DNA from: Siphonodentalium dalli
Lineage: Eukaryota; Mollusca; Scaphopoda; Gadilida; Siphonodentaliidae
DNA: 64,000 nucleotides
Reading direction: 5' to 3'
NCBI GenBank assembly: GCA_032622095.1
Contig: CP136063.1
Coordinates: 71,465,980 to 71,529,979 of the forward strand
Part shown: positions 12,020 through 22,182 of the stretch, one piece after another
Numbering within the stretch: position 1 is the stretch's first letter
Layout: each line of letters begins with the position of its first letter
Made by a program: the position numbers and the translations under genes
Notes under the pieces: model-generated
Told to the model about the DNA's origin: nothing
The model's database searches: none
Seen by the model: the letters and a program-made list of their open reading frames with translations, nothing else

Positions 12020-12217
12020 ATGAAATTATGTGTCAGAATTTTGATTGATTTTATTGATTGTGTAAGTCTTGTGGTTGATGCATTATGACATCAGCTGAAA
12101 AATGAAGTTGTATTGCACCTAATTTTGATAATACATTCATGAAAATAATATATTATACAATATTTATCACAGAACATCTCTATATTATTTTTAGCTCAAA
12201 ATATATTCACACATTAC

Positions 12218-12316
12218 CTCATCGAACACATCAACTCTGGCGTGATGCTGGAGTAGAATCCTGACGAGATCCACATGTCCATGTTCACTGGCTACCAAAA
12301 GAGGCGACCAACCATT
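12218..12316 (-). CDS. nompC: nompC exon L: one ankyrin repeat
   Basis: 33 codons in phase 0: NGWSPLLVASEHGHVDLVRI, then LLQHHARVDVFDE. The GW(S/T)PLL(V/I)A start, where L replaces the usual H, and the HARVDVFD end are specific to the NOMPC repeat in this position. Acceptor CTATTTTAG, donor GAG|GTAATG. Broken copies of its 5' part lie at 12361-12402 and 14324-14446. Confidence 0.93.
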
Positions 12317-12360
12317 CTAAAATAGAAGATAACAAAAGATCTACATAAAACACATTCACA

Positions 12361-12402
12361 TAACTCACTGGCTACCAAATGAAGTGACAGTTTATTCTAA
12401 AT
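12361..12402 (-). pseudogene. Broken copy of nompC exon L start
   Basis: The plus-strand text 'ctcactggctaccaaatgaa', followed by 'gtgacagtttattctaa', matches the first codons and acceptor of exon L (12283-12318), but the frame is lost. It lies about 45 bp upstream of the true exon in gene order and is cut by the TTAA element at 12406. Confidence 0.6.
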
Positions 12403-12405
12403 TAA

Positions 12406-12667
12406 CCCTTTCATGATGGGAGCTGTGCTGGCACAGCATTAAAGATCCTGTGTCAGTGCATTCTCTTACTAGTATATATGCGAGTCTCCCATAGTGAGCA
12501 TCGCATCTAAAAGATAATTCACTGGCTTACAAGGTCAAGATAAAATTGTTGGGCCAGTGTATTCTCTTATATATGCAAGGCACCTTATGGGAGACTCGAA
12601 AATATATAAGAAAATGCATTGGCAGAGGATTTTCGCAACATTTCAGGAAGCTCCAGTCATGAAAGGG
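12406..12667. mobile_element. TTAA-flanked element, CCCTTTCATGA family
   Basis: TTAA lies at 12402-12405 and 12668-12671. The ends are CCCTTTCATGATGGGAGC and, reversed, CCCTTTCATGACTGGAGC. It has two internal hairpins of the 'gcattctctta...tatatgcgag' type. 262 bp, non-coding. Confidence 0.8.
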
Positions 12668-12733
12668 TTAACAGATAATGCAGGTTCTAAATAAAGAGGT
12701 ACACATGTTATTCTTAAAGTTAGTGTACAGATA

Positions 12734-12946
12734 CAGTAATGCTCTAATTAATCGACCTCTTAACCAAAGCAGAATTATGGGTAACTTTTCAGGATTTAGT
12801 CGGAAATATGGCTTGTTGCCATTCATCCGAAAGCTCTCGCCGAGAGCTTTCCGATGAATGGCAACAAGCCATATTTCCGACTAAATCCTGAAAAGTTACC
12901 CATAATTCTGCTTTGGTTAAGAGGTCGATTAATTAGAGCATTACTG
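12734..12946. mobile_element. pogo/Tc1-like foldback MITE, copy 2
   Basis: 213 bp and a near-perfect palindrome, with TA at both flanks, ends CAGTAATGCTCTAATTAAT, and apex 'agctctcgccgagagct'. One of the least decayed copies. Confidence 0.8.
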
Positions 12947-13052
12947 TAGGTGTCCTTGATTCATATATATTATGCTATACCCCAAAATCTATATAAAACT
13001 CTCTGGGAAGAGATAGACCATCTTCAATGCCAATTACTTCTGTCCTTTAATA

Positions 13053-13265
13053 CAGTAATGGTCTAAGTAATCGACTCCTTAACCACAGTAGAATCATGGG
13101 TAACTTTTCAGGATATAGTCGGAAATATGGCTTGTTGCCATTCATCGGAAAGCTCTCAGTGAGAGTTTTCCGATGAAGGGCAACAAGCCATATTTCTGTC
13201 TAAATCCTGAAAAATTACCCATAATTCTGCTGTGGTTAAGGAGTCGATTATTTAGAGCATTACTG
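13053..13265. mobile_element. pogo/Tc1-like foldback MITE, copy 3
   Basis: 213 bp, TA flanks, ends CAGTAATGGTCTAAGTAAT. It is joined directly to repeat R1 (13266-13525), exactly as copy 1 is at 813/814. R1 and the MITE may therefore have been copied together. Confidence 0.78.
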
Positions 13266-13525
13266 TATCTCTTCCAGGCCAAAATTATAACAATATATTT
13301 TTGAATAAACTTGATTTCAAGACCACAAATAGCTTATTTGTAAATAAAATACAGAAAAAACTGAACATTGGGTATATTATTTGTCTTCAAAGGTATAGTA
13401 AATTGATTTATTATATGCTTCCCATTAAATAGTGGGAAATTGCTACAACGTAGATATCGTATTATTGTCCAGACCGACAGTAATGATATCATTTTGTCAT
13501 CCAAAAATGATATCTTCACTGTCGC
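13266..13525 (-). repeat. Dispersed repeat R1, unbroken copy
   Basis: Reverse complement of 1-129 plus 678-813. It includes 'ccaggccaaaattataaca', 'gcttatttgtaaataaaata' and 'ccgacagtaatgatatcatt'. A diverged partial copy follows at about 14540-14680. Confidence 0.7.
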
Positions 13526-13734
13526 TTACTTCCAGTAAAATCCGCTGAACTGTAGCTTGCCGACCGACGTCATCATTTGAAAGCGGTTTGCTACCTATCA
13601 GCTCATCGGTTCCATGTATTGTTTAATTTGTTGAGCTATTATAAGTGAAAATTCTGCATAATTTAGCAACTTTAAGCATTAAAAATAATAATTATCGACA
13701 TGGTTAAAGCATATAATAAATAGAACACCTATGG

Positions 13735-13868
13735 TGTTTTGAGTGAATCCCATATCATTTCATGAGTATTAACTAGCAGTGGAAATATCAATTTTCAACT
13801 CTTGATATTCCACTGCTAGTCACTCATGAAATAATTATGATATTCGCTCAAAATCCAAAGGTATCCTC
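13735..13868. repeat. Foldback MITE
   Basis: An inverted repeat with arms 'ttttgagtgaat...tcatgagt' and 'actcatga...attcgctcaaaa', and an inner pair 'ctagcagtggaaatatcaa' with 'ttgatattccactgctag'. The flanks 'cctatggtg' and 'caaaggta' also pair weakly. Confidence 0.65.
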
Positions 13869-14065
13869 TGTTTATTTCTGATGAAGCTGAGGGAAGTCTC
13901 TAGAGTTGAAATGACACTTGCCTTGATTGAAGATGCTAACAAAATAGATTTCTCCCTCTTGGTATGCTCCAAATGTTTCCGTAAAATTTATGTTCCAAAA
14001 TAGCCCCTTTCAATGTGAGAATAATTGTAAATACCGGTAAAATTTATTTTAATTGAAAGAAGCTA

Positions 14066-14219
14066 CAGTAATGCCCGAAGTATATGACCCTTTAACCACA
14101 GCAGAATTATGAGAAATTTTTCAGGATTTAGTCGGAAATATGGCTTGTTGCCATTTATATGAAAGCCCTGACCCATAGTTCTGCTGTGGTTTATGGGTCG
14201 ATTATTTAGGACATTTCTG
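14066..14219. mobile_element. pogo/Tc1-like foldback MITE, copy 4 (deleted)
   Basis: The ends CAGTAATGCCCGAAGTATAT and 'gacatttctg' are flanked by TA. The central part and much of the right arm are missing compared with the 213-bp copies. It is followed by a segment (14222-14310) shared with 12949-13020 and 18830-18905. Confidence 0.7.
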
Positions 14220-14323
14220 TAGCTGTTCCAGACAGGTGTACTCGATTCATATCAATCATTTTATGGTCTGGAATCTATATAAAACTGCTATGAAGAGATA
14301 TACTGAATATATCTAAATGCATG

Positions 14324-14446
14324 TCTACCAAAGGAGCTGACCAACTATTCTAAAACAGAAATTAACACAGGCTGTAGTTAATATAGATCTACATGTTCAT
14401 GTTCACTGCATGGGTACCAAATGAGGCAACCATCCATTATTATACA
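14324..14446 (-). pseudogene. Two broken copies of nompC exon L
   Basis: 14324-14358 matches the acceptor and first codons of exon L; reversed it reads TTTTAG then NSWSAPLV against NGWSPLLV. 14385-14446 matches a longer stretch of exon L ('gatctacatgttcatgttca' against 'gatccacatgtccatgttca'), but its acceptor AG has become AT. Neither copy can be a complete repeat exon. They indicate past local duplication of the exon. Confidence 0.6.
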
Positions 14447-14682
14447 GAAGGTAGCACAGGCTCTATAAGCAGTCATGATGGTATTTTACAATTGGCAAAA
14501 ATTATTTTCGTTTGGCAAGCGAGTGAAAATATTTATTATAGATTGTGTATCTCCCCCGGGCCACAACTACAATAACAACATTTTTATAATACCTGATTTC
14601 AAGACTACAAATAATATTTTTGTGAATATAATACAGATTAAACTCAAGATTGTGTATATTATTTGTATAAAATGGCATAATA

Positions 14683-15030
14683 AATAGATAGAACGACACA
14701 AGTGTGTGAACTGGTTAACGTTATTGCACGAGTTTGTTGTGACGCGATGGTAAAACGAGAACCGGAGGTTCGAGTTTTACCTCGCAGCACGACAAACGAG
14801 TGCAATAACGTTAACATGTTCACACAGCTGTGTTGTTCTATGTTTATTGCACACTCTGAAGATTGCAGTTTGTAACATACTAACATTTAGGTCGATATCG
14901 TTGTATTTAATTTAACAAACAAGTGCTTAATGTAGACTATATACCCCATAATTTAGCGAAGACATTTTCTGTTAAAGTTGACGTCGCCAGTGACGTTGTT
15001 GACGTAATAGGTTTGTATTGTTCACGGTAT
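14683..15030 (+). repeat. Dispersed repeat R2, copy 2, with foldback
   Basis: Related to 10825-11130. The left part (14688-14850) is a foldback with arms 'ttaacgttattgcac' and 'gtgcaataacgttaac'. The right part carries 'ttgacgtcgccagtgacgtt' and 'gacgtaataggtttgtattg'. Confidence 0.65.
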
Positions 15031-15053
15031 TGCACCACCTCAAAAACATGGGT

Positions 15054-15350
15054 TAGCGATTATCGCAATACGATAGGGAACACCGTGTGCTTAACATAAC
15101 CATCACAAGTATAACATACTCTGATAACAACTTATCGCCAAATTCATGCTTCAAACATATTACACATGTCATCTTCGGCTTCTTTTATTTTATTTTTTAT
15201 GAAAATGAATAATAAATGGGGTGATAAATATGTATATAACGACAAATAGAATCAAATTAGCCATTTTCCCGTGAAACTTAGGTACAAAAATTGGTGAAAT
15301 ATGAGTACGAACGTCAGTGTTCCCCTGCCGTATTGCGATAATTGCCAATG
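15054..15350. repeat. Inverted-repeat element
   Basis: The arms 'gcgattatcgcaatacgata' (from 15055) and 'gccgtattgcgataattgcc' (about 15328-15347) are followed inward by 'gggaacac' and its complement. The interior of about 200 bp is non-coding. Confidence 0.55.
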
Positions 15351-16559
15351 AAAAACTTGGCGCTGCTAAATATTTGCGTGATTGAAAATGGACATGTATT
15401 GATTCCATGGAGGATAATTAACATAGACACTTCCGACACAACACAATTTTATGAAGGATAATTCCGTTCATTGTGAATGTGATGAGAGTTCCGTAATTTG
15501 GCGTAAATGTTAGTGTTTCCAAACGAAAGACGGATGAGTTCGACCGTGTATCGATGGAGCTGAATGCGGCTGAAGTTGTGGACATATTTGGTCGCTTCTT
15601 CCAAATAAATATACGAAAAACCAATAGCAGAACTGAATATTTTAAATATCACTTAAATAATTCAGTTCAGTCAATGTTATCAATTTGCCATACATGTACT
15701 GCATGTAGTATATTATATATAAATTTTTTCATCCACCTATGAAGGGAGACACATTTTGGCATCTTGAACCTTGAACAGGCATCTCGTAGCGCACCTCCCA
15801 ATATAAAATTTGTTGTAAAAAGTCACGTATAAAAACCTGCCTCCCGCAAAATTTTCCCCATAAAAATTAAGACATAAAAACCTGCCTCCCGGTAAATTTT
15901 GGTCTAAAATAATAAAAATAAATAACTGCCTCCCCCCTTGTTTTGAAAATAAAAGTGCCTGAAAAATATATAATTAAGTTAATGTGGCCTTACTTGTAAG
16001 AATACATTGGAGGCAGTTTCGGGTATACATCCACCGATGAAAAGGGGCAGGCACAGCCAGGGTTAGGTTAATTGTCAGGCGACACATTCAAAACACCAAT
16101 CATTGAAAGAGACAACGTTGTCAAATCAGTCTTTGATTTTGCAATGTCAACAGTCACTGAGCAAGTGCGCGTCCGTGATTATTGTCGGGCGGCATTGTTT
16201 GATCTCTTGCAACATTTAGTTGTTGCATGCATTGCTGTACTCGGCAGTTCAGATTACTAACAAGAGGTGTGCACTTGAATGCTAGCATACCCCCACCATG
16301 GCAAATTCAACCCGCATTATCCATAAACCCAACAAAAAAGATTTTTAACTTTAAAGAAAAATTTGGATTAATAATTTTGATATTGGTTCATATTTGTTCG
16401 AATGATTGCAGAAACCCAAAAAAGGGTACAAAATGAAACGCAACCTTAACATCTAATATGGCTTTTGTCGAGTGTGATAGCATCCAAAAAAAAGGAAGTT
16501 TCAAATATCTACGATCAAAACTGTAGGAGGAGTTGATTACACCATGAAGGTACCCTCAT
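15351..16559. other. Intron sequence with one short degenerate tandem
   Basis: At 15785-15955 three or four units of about 50 bp share 'taaaaacctgcctcccg'. Otherwise no exon, element end or RNA gene is seen. Short open frames on both strands show no family resemblance. Confidence 0.45.
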
Positions 16560-17282
16560 ACAGAAAAACAGAAAATTATTAAAAAAAAATTCAAAGTCAA
16601 AAGGCCCATAACTTTGGGAAAAATCATTGGATCTTTCCAATTAAACAATCCAAACTTGAGTTATCATCCGGAAACCAAAGAAAAAAGAAGAAAATTGAAT
16701 TTTCTAAGTCGAAAAGCCCATAACTCTGAGAAAAATCATCGGATCAAACTCAAATTCGAACTTGACCTGTATTTTGATATCATTGACTCACACAAAAACG
16801 GAATTTTCAATTGAACAGTCCAAACTTTAGTTATCATCTGGAAACCATAAAAAAAAGAAGAAAATTGAATTTTCTAATTAATTGAAAAAAGTCCATTACT
16901 CTAGAAAAAAAAAATCATCGGATCAAACTCAAATTCGAACTCAACCTGTATCTTGATATGACTGATCTACAAAAAAACGGTAGTTGCAATTAAAGGATCC
17001 AAACTTGAGATATCATCCGGAAACCGAAAAAGTGAGAAATTTTCTAAGTCGTAAATGATGCGTAACTTTAAAACAAAAGTCGGACCAAACCGCAATTAGC
17101 ATCATGCGGAGAGGCAGTCCTAGGGAGATTGCATACAAAAAATTATTGAAATTGGTTCGTAGTTGTTCGAGTTATAAGGTCGGACGGACGGACGGACGGC
17201 TAGACACACGGGAGAAAGCGTGACGGACAGACGCAGTCAATCCAGTATACCCCCCATTTTCTTCGAAAGTGGGGGTATAATT
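16560..17282 (+). repeat. Tandem array with GACGG tract and terminal hairpin
   Basis: Four degenerate units carry 'ggcccataactttgggaaaa', 'tcggatcaaactcaaattcg' and 'tatcatccggaaacc'. They are followed by '(gacg)n' at 17181-17200 and a hairpin 'tataccccccattttc...gaaagtgggggtata' (17246-17279). The layout is the same as that of 3985-5297; Helitron-like by analogy. Confidence 0.6.
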
Positions 17283-18830
17283 ATGTTCACATATTCTTAT
17301 GTAATCACGATTCGGATGAAACGCATATATAGCATTGGAAAATGGGAAAAGTATGCCTCTATATAAGTCTGTTTGGTTCGCGCAAGATAAGTACACACAA
17401 ATCTGATAATCTGAGTAACGACAATAACATTAACTAAATTGAAAGTGTTTGTTGCAAAAAAGCATACTGAATTCCAAGATGATTTAAATTGTTTTGTTTG
17501 TTTATTTGATACATAACATAACACTCATGCAGTCACTCGGTAAGACAATCAGCCGCACATTTTGGCATTTGGCTCAAACTATTGTGTATTGGCAATACAG
17601 TTCACGGAGACTGTCGAGGAACGTCATTTGTTAGCAGATTGGCAGTCACACATCGCCTCCCGTCATTAACCTCTTAAAAAGAAAAACTACCGCATTGCGT
17701 TAATGTCACCGCGTTTTATGCGGTAAATTACCACATGTCACCGCGGTACTAGCATTCATTACCGTTGGTAATGCGGTTGTACTGTGGTACCACACGGTAG
17801 TGCAACCGCAAATCGGCAGTATCACGCAGTATTATACCGAGGTACTAACGCATGTACACCTCGTAAAAGCAGGTCGCTTACTGTGAGCAGTGCTGTATGT
17901 TGTCATTTTGCACCAAACAGCCTCAATTTAGTCAAATACCATGTCAATGTGTATTTTTCGTGTAATGATTTCATAATACATGCAGATGAGTTAAACTTCA
18001 AGCCAGAACAATAAAGCAGATTATCTTGAAGTAATTTGAGTTTATTTATTGACAAACCCTCTACCCTATGGGGACCAGCTCAACAACTTTCAAGAGAATC
18101 TTCAGTTATATTATAACTTAAACAGACTGCCACTCACTGTCTGTGTCACAGGTAAGTAAAGTTACTGTATAGGACTAGCTGCTGTGCTGAAGATTTGAGA
18201 GAGTGCTCACGATTAGATGAAAACATTTTAAGTTGATCATCATCATGCATGGCCAGGCAAATTAAATTAATACAGTATTATATACTATTGTCTGCAATGC
18301 AGTCATTTCATTTCCGGGTTAGGAAGACATGCAGTACATGGGACGTAAATCTGGCAGATGCCATTTCGCTTGCGGTGAAAAACAGCACCACATATCATAA
18401 ACAGATTGACAGAAATAGCACTGTACATGTACTTTCCGGAAATTCCCGAAATGTATATCACTGTGCACGCATGAAATTTCTACTATTCATCAATTCGAAG
18501 CATGAGCCGCCTGACTTTGCTACACCATGTATACAGAACTCCGAAGGATGACACGTAGTCACTGATTGATGTCTGCACTTCAAAGGCATGATGCAGCGCT
18601 CATTTAACCCCCTATATATAGATTTGTTCTCAAGCGATCTCATGTTCTATACTTGGAATACTATGAAGAGGCACATTACATACCTCACATAAGGAACATC
18701 GCTGGGTTTAGGCACGAGGAAAAATCCGAACATGGAATTAAAGTTGCACAAGCAGTACACGCGCGTAATAATGCCAGGCCTGTATTACACCAGAAAAAAA
18801 ATAAAAAAATTTGATAGAAGCATTTCTGGA
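17283..18830. other. Intron sequence, ACCGCGGTA-rich patch only
   Basis: 17680-17855 is richer in G+C and repeats short related words ('accgcggtac', 'accgttggtaatgcggt', 'taccacacggtag'). The rest shows no exon or element. The frames at 17784-18014 and 18249-18551 have no recognisable domain. Confidence 0.4.
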
Positions 18831-19060
18831 CAGGTGTCTTCGGTTCATATTTATTATTTTATACCCCGTAAACTATATAAAACTTGATAGGAAGAGATAC
18901 ACTACCTTTAAGAAATAAAGTCAGTAATACAATGAAGAAAAGCAGATTAAATATCTCCATTATTTCAGAGTGAAAATAATTATATGAAGGGCTTGGAGCC
19001 CACTGAGTGGAGATACCAACCATACAAGAACCACCATACATTTTATGTCGGATTATCTAC
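18831..19060. repeat. Short dispersed repeat fragment
   Basis: 18831-18905 ('ggacaggtgtcttcggttca', 'aactatataaaact', 'aggaagagata') is shared with 12949-13020 and 14222-14310. The remainder up to exon K is unremarkable. Confidence 0.5.
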
Positions 19061-19177
19061 CTTTGTTTGTTTGTTGACTGCCACCTGTAGCTTTGCTGAT
19101 CCAATGAAGTTAACGATTTCCATCAAAACTTCATCATTTCCGGCCCTGGCACAATAATGTAGAGGACACTCATGCGT
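19061..19177 (-). CDS. nompC: nompC exon K: one ankyrin repeat
   Basis: 39 codons in phase 0: THECPLHYCARAGNDEVLME, then IVNFIGSAKLQVAVNKQTK. The HYCA(R/V)AGN(N/D)(D/E)VLME helix is one of the clearest NOMPC signatures. Acceptor TTATTTTCAG, donor AAG|GTAGAT. The next intron (12317-19060) is the longest between two visible exons at 6.7 kb. Confidence 0.93.
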
Positions 19178-19294
19178 CTGAAAATAAAAGAAGGTATAAA
19201 TTATACATCAGTCAGAATGAAGCAAGACTACCCATCGTTATGGCTTCATAATTGTTAGTCAGAAACAAATACAAAGGAGTCATCACATTACTTC

Positions 19295-19584
19295 ACCCTT
19301 TCTTAACTAAATTGATTCTCCCACCAGTTATAAAAGTGTATATTGCAATGGTCTTTTAGTAGTTTGAAGGGGTGTTCAAGATACATAAGCAGACGACAGA
19401 CAGAAAAACAGATAATACAAGAGAAGAAGGATTCATATTCATTGTCATTTGTTGAACTTGTTAATATTTGAACATTTCCTAAGGGAATTTTATTACTTGC
19501 TAATGAGTATTTAATAAAGAAAATGTTCAAACTATTGTTCATTTGTGGTAACTACTCGTCAATGAGTATTTAGTAAAGAAGAGG
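19295..19584. mobile_element. CCCTTTCTNNACTAAA-family element
   Basis: The left end is CCCTTTCTTAACTAAATTG. The right end, reversed, is CCTCTTCTTTACTAAATAC, followed by TTAA. Shared interior words include 'atttgttgaactt' and 'gaacatttcctaagg'. Relatives in various orientations lie at 20543-20782, 21094-21300 and about 40183-40330. Confidence 0.55.
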
Positions 19585-19620
19585 TTAAGTCCATTATGAG
19601 TCTGGAATAAGCAAGTTGCT

Positions 19621-19680
19621 GACAAGTTTGGTTTGAATGTTGAGGTCCCCTTTGTGCTCCAGTGTTAGTTTAACTACATC
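19621..19680 (-). pseudogene. Partial tandem copy of nompC exon J
   Basis: 60 bp align to 19682-19741 at about 82% by eye, with a 61-bp offset. Reversed, it keeps the exon frame: DVVKLTLEHKGDLNIQTKL against DMINLMLEYKGDLNIQTKL. The strong donor of exon J is replaced by CTTGTCAGC, and an in-frame stop separates it from the true exon, so it should not be spliced in normally. Confidence 0.7.
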
Positions 19681-19684
19681 TTAC

Positions 19685-19813
19685 CAGTTTGGTTTGAATG
19701 TTGAGGTCCCCCTTGTACTCCAGCATTAAGTTAATCATATCAGTGTCCTCAAACTCGTCGTGTGTGTCCTTTTTTGTGAGCTCAGCAGCATAGTGTACTG
19801 GAGTCTCTCCTTC
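19685..19813 (-). CDS. nompC: nompC exon J: ankyrin repeat with acidic insert
   Basis: 43 codons in phase 0: EGETPVHYAAELTKKDTHDE, an acidic FEDTD insert, then MINLMLEYKGDLNIQTKL. The HY in place of HIA and the long charged insert between the helices match the corresponding NOMPC repeat, and the LQTK-like end continues straight into exon K. Acceptor TTGCTTTCAG, strong donor CTG|GTAAGA. A degraded copy of its 3' half lies just past the donor (19621-19680). Confidence 0.9.
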
Positions 19814-19969
19814 CTGAAAGCAAGGATAAGTATTTAAAATAAGAGATCATTTGATATAAGCAGCAACTAACAACAAGAGCATCACTAGGGCGTGGCAAAA
19901 TACACCTGTGGTAACAGATGGACAGACGGACAAACCAATAACAGGCATATAAAGAGGGCATATTTCATG

Positions 19970-20170
19970 AATATAACCCTTTCTTTACTAAATAGGTAAA
20001 GTAACCAGAAGTAACCATTTGCACCCTATGTACCCATAGGCTGTAAATTAGTTCTGGGAATATGTTTTCTAATTTGCACCCAATGTACCCGACGTAACAA
20101 CAGGGTACAAAAGTTATTATTTTTTTTTGCGTACCAAAATTTGCCATATATGGGTTAATACATCGATCAG
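19970..20170. repeat. Possible element with GTACCC motifs
   Basis: Begins 'ataaccctttctttactaaa' and ends 'tatgggttaa'. Inside, 'gcaccctatgtaccca', 'gcacccaatgtacccg' and 'agggtacaa' recur. The termini do not pair well, so element status is uncertain. Confidence 0.35.
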
Positions 20171-20542
20171 ACGAAGCTGTCATTGGAAGTGACACATAGA
20201 AACCCTTCAGGGTGGGCTAATATTGTAAAATGCAATACAGGGCCCCTGTTGCTCTTATAATAGAGAGGCTGGGAATATATGGAATTCCAATAATTCGTCA
20301 AAATTTTATTTTGTTTCATTGCAGTTAAAATATGCTGTAATGTACCAAGTGACCTCATTACAATGCGAAACACTTTGATAGATAGGCAATTAGCTACTAT
20401 TCTGAGGTCATAACACCTAAATTATAAGCTGGGTGAACAAAATTTTTTGTATATCTTGTCCTATGTGCAAATATATCCTTTTATCTGGTTCATTGATGAT
20501 CATGCAAAAGGAGATTCAAATGCAATAACTAAGCCCGCTTAG

Positions 20543-20782
20543 CCCTTTCTATACTAAATAGTCATTGACAAGTAGTTCCCATAGGAAATGTTCAGATAAT
20601 ACAGTCATTTGTTGAACTTATTAACAGAACATATCCCTCAAATGAAAATGAATCCTTCTGTACTTCAATTATCATTTTGCCTGTCTGTTGGCTCATTTTT
20701 CATGAACACGCCTCCAAATGAATTTTTGACCATTCCAATATATACTTTTACAACTAAATGGGAGAATCCAGTATAGAAAGGG
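20543..20782. mobile_element. CCCTTTCTATACTAAA element
   Basis: The inverted ends TTAGCCCTTTCTATACT and AGTATAGAAAGGGCTAA are perfect over 17 bp when the flanking TTAG/CTAA is included. The interior shares 'attgacaagtagttccc' and 'atttgttgaactt' with 21094-21300. 240 bp, non-coding. Confidence 0.65.
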
Positions 20783-20885
20783 CTAATTTAATACGGCAAT
20801 AAGCAATCAGCTGCTGTCGCCAAATGGTATAACAAGGAGAAGCATCATGGGGGGCAATTCGTCTAGAAAATTATTTTCTATAGTA

Positions 20886-21091
20886 CACTGATGCCCTAAA
20901 TAATCGAATCCTTAACCACAGCAGAATTATGGGTAACTTTTCAGGATTTAGTCGGAAATATGTCTTGTTGCCATTCACCGGAAAGCTCTCACTGAGCAAC
21001 AAGACATATTTCTGACTAAATCCTGAAAAGTTACCCATAATTCTGCTGTGGTTAAGGAGTCGATTATTTAGGGCATTACCAGGCATTACTG
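20886..21091. mobile_element. pogo/Tc1-like foldback MITE, copy 5
   Basis: TA-flanked; ends CACTGATGCCCTAAATAAT and 'ggcattactg', with a short extra 'ggcattacca' at the right. It appears to have inserted into a CCCTTTCT-family element, because 21094-21300 starts inside that family and ends with 'agtatagaaaaggttaa'. Confidence 0.7.
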
Positions 21092-21448
21092 TAAGTATTC
21101 ATTGACAAGTAGTTCCCTTAGGAAATGTTCAGATAATAAGTTCAAAATAGGTCATTTGTTGAACTTATTATATAAACCATTCCCACCAATTTCTTCACTT
21201 CTACTATTTTTTACCTGACCACCCCTTGATGAATAATAGACCATTCCAATGTATACATATTTATAACTGAGTGGGAGAATCCATTTTAGTATAGAAAAGG
21301 TTAAGCTGACCATGTCAATATGGTGTTGAATTGAAAAAATAATATTATTTTATTATGACTAATATCTGAAAACTGAGATGCAATGATAAATGTCTGATTT
21401 AGAGATTTGGGAGGATACACGAGCCACAGAGATTCTGACAATACCCAC

Positions 21449-21577
21449 CCAGTTCTGTTGGTTGACTAATGTATTAGCATGATGCATGGATTTAGTTTGT
21501 GCTACGAATATGAGCAGCTCTGCAGCAACATCCGGATGGCAGTGCCTCACAGCTATGTGTAGAGGAGTCTCCCCAAC
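21449..21577 (-). CDS. nompC: nompC exon I: ankyrin repeat with long loop
   Basis: 43 codons in phase 0: VGETPLHIAVRHCHPDVAAE, then LLIFVAQTKSMHHANTLVNQ and QNW. The (A/V)CHPD(I/V) first helix and the extra ten residues in the finger are diagnostic of the NOMPC repeat with an expanded loop. Acceptor GACATTTCAG. The donor is TGG|GTGGGT; a GT four bases further on would break the frame with exon J, so I place the border here. Confidence 0.9.
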
Positions 21578-21644
21578 CTGAAATGTCATTAACTTAGTTA
21601 AAGTGATTATTAACACTCCCATTCACCAGATAATAATAATTTAA

Positions 21645-21841
21645 TATGGGAGGCCTTTTTCACATTTATTAGCTAATTGTGCTTAAGTGTAAGTGAATTA
21701 TGCTTAAGCGTAAATGCATTACGCTTAAGCATAATTCATGTTTATTATGATTTATGCTTAAGCATGAGTGAATTACGCTTAAGCATAAATCATTTACACT
21801 TAAGCATAATTAGTTAATAAATGTGAAAACGGCCTCCCATA
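21645..21841. mobile_element. Foldback element with repeated CTTAAGC words
   Basis: The ends 'tatgggaggcc' and 'ggcctcccata' continue inward as 'cacatttatta'/'taataaatgtg'. The 197 bp contain eight versions of 'tgcttaagc' at 15-25 bp spacing, arranged symmetrically. A solo end lies at about 35680-35712. Confidence 0.65.
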
Positions 21842-22182
21842 GTTTGATATATCAAATTGCTTTAGATGGTTCAATAGATCAACAGTAAAAAGTAAGTTGA
21901 AGCAAAATGTCTACACTTATTACCTAAGATTTGTACATAAAACGCAACTAATGTCACTCACTGGGAACAATGTTCTGACGATCATCAAAAGTTGTTTCGA
22001 CTAGCCTAGAGTGATATCAATGCAATTGAAACAATATTTTGACAAACATCAAAATACGAATTCTTATTGAGTGATCCTGGATAGCATATAAAAAAGCATT
22101 TCTCATGTATAAAGCATGTACATTTATCCCTCCTTCCAAAGTCCAAGGCATATTATTAATGGCATGTTCATTTGTGCTTTAA

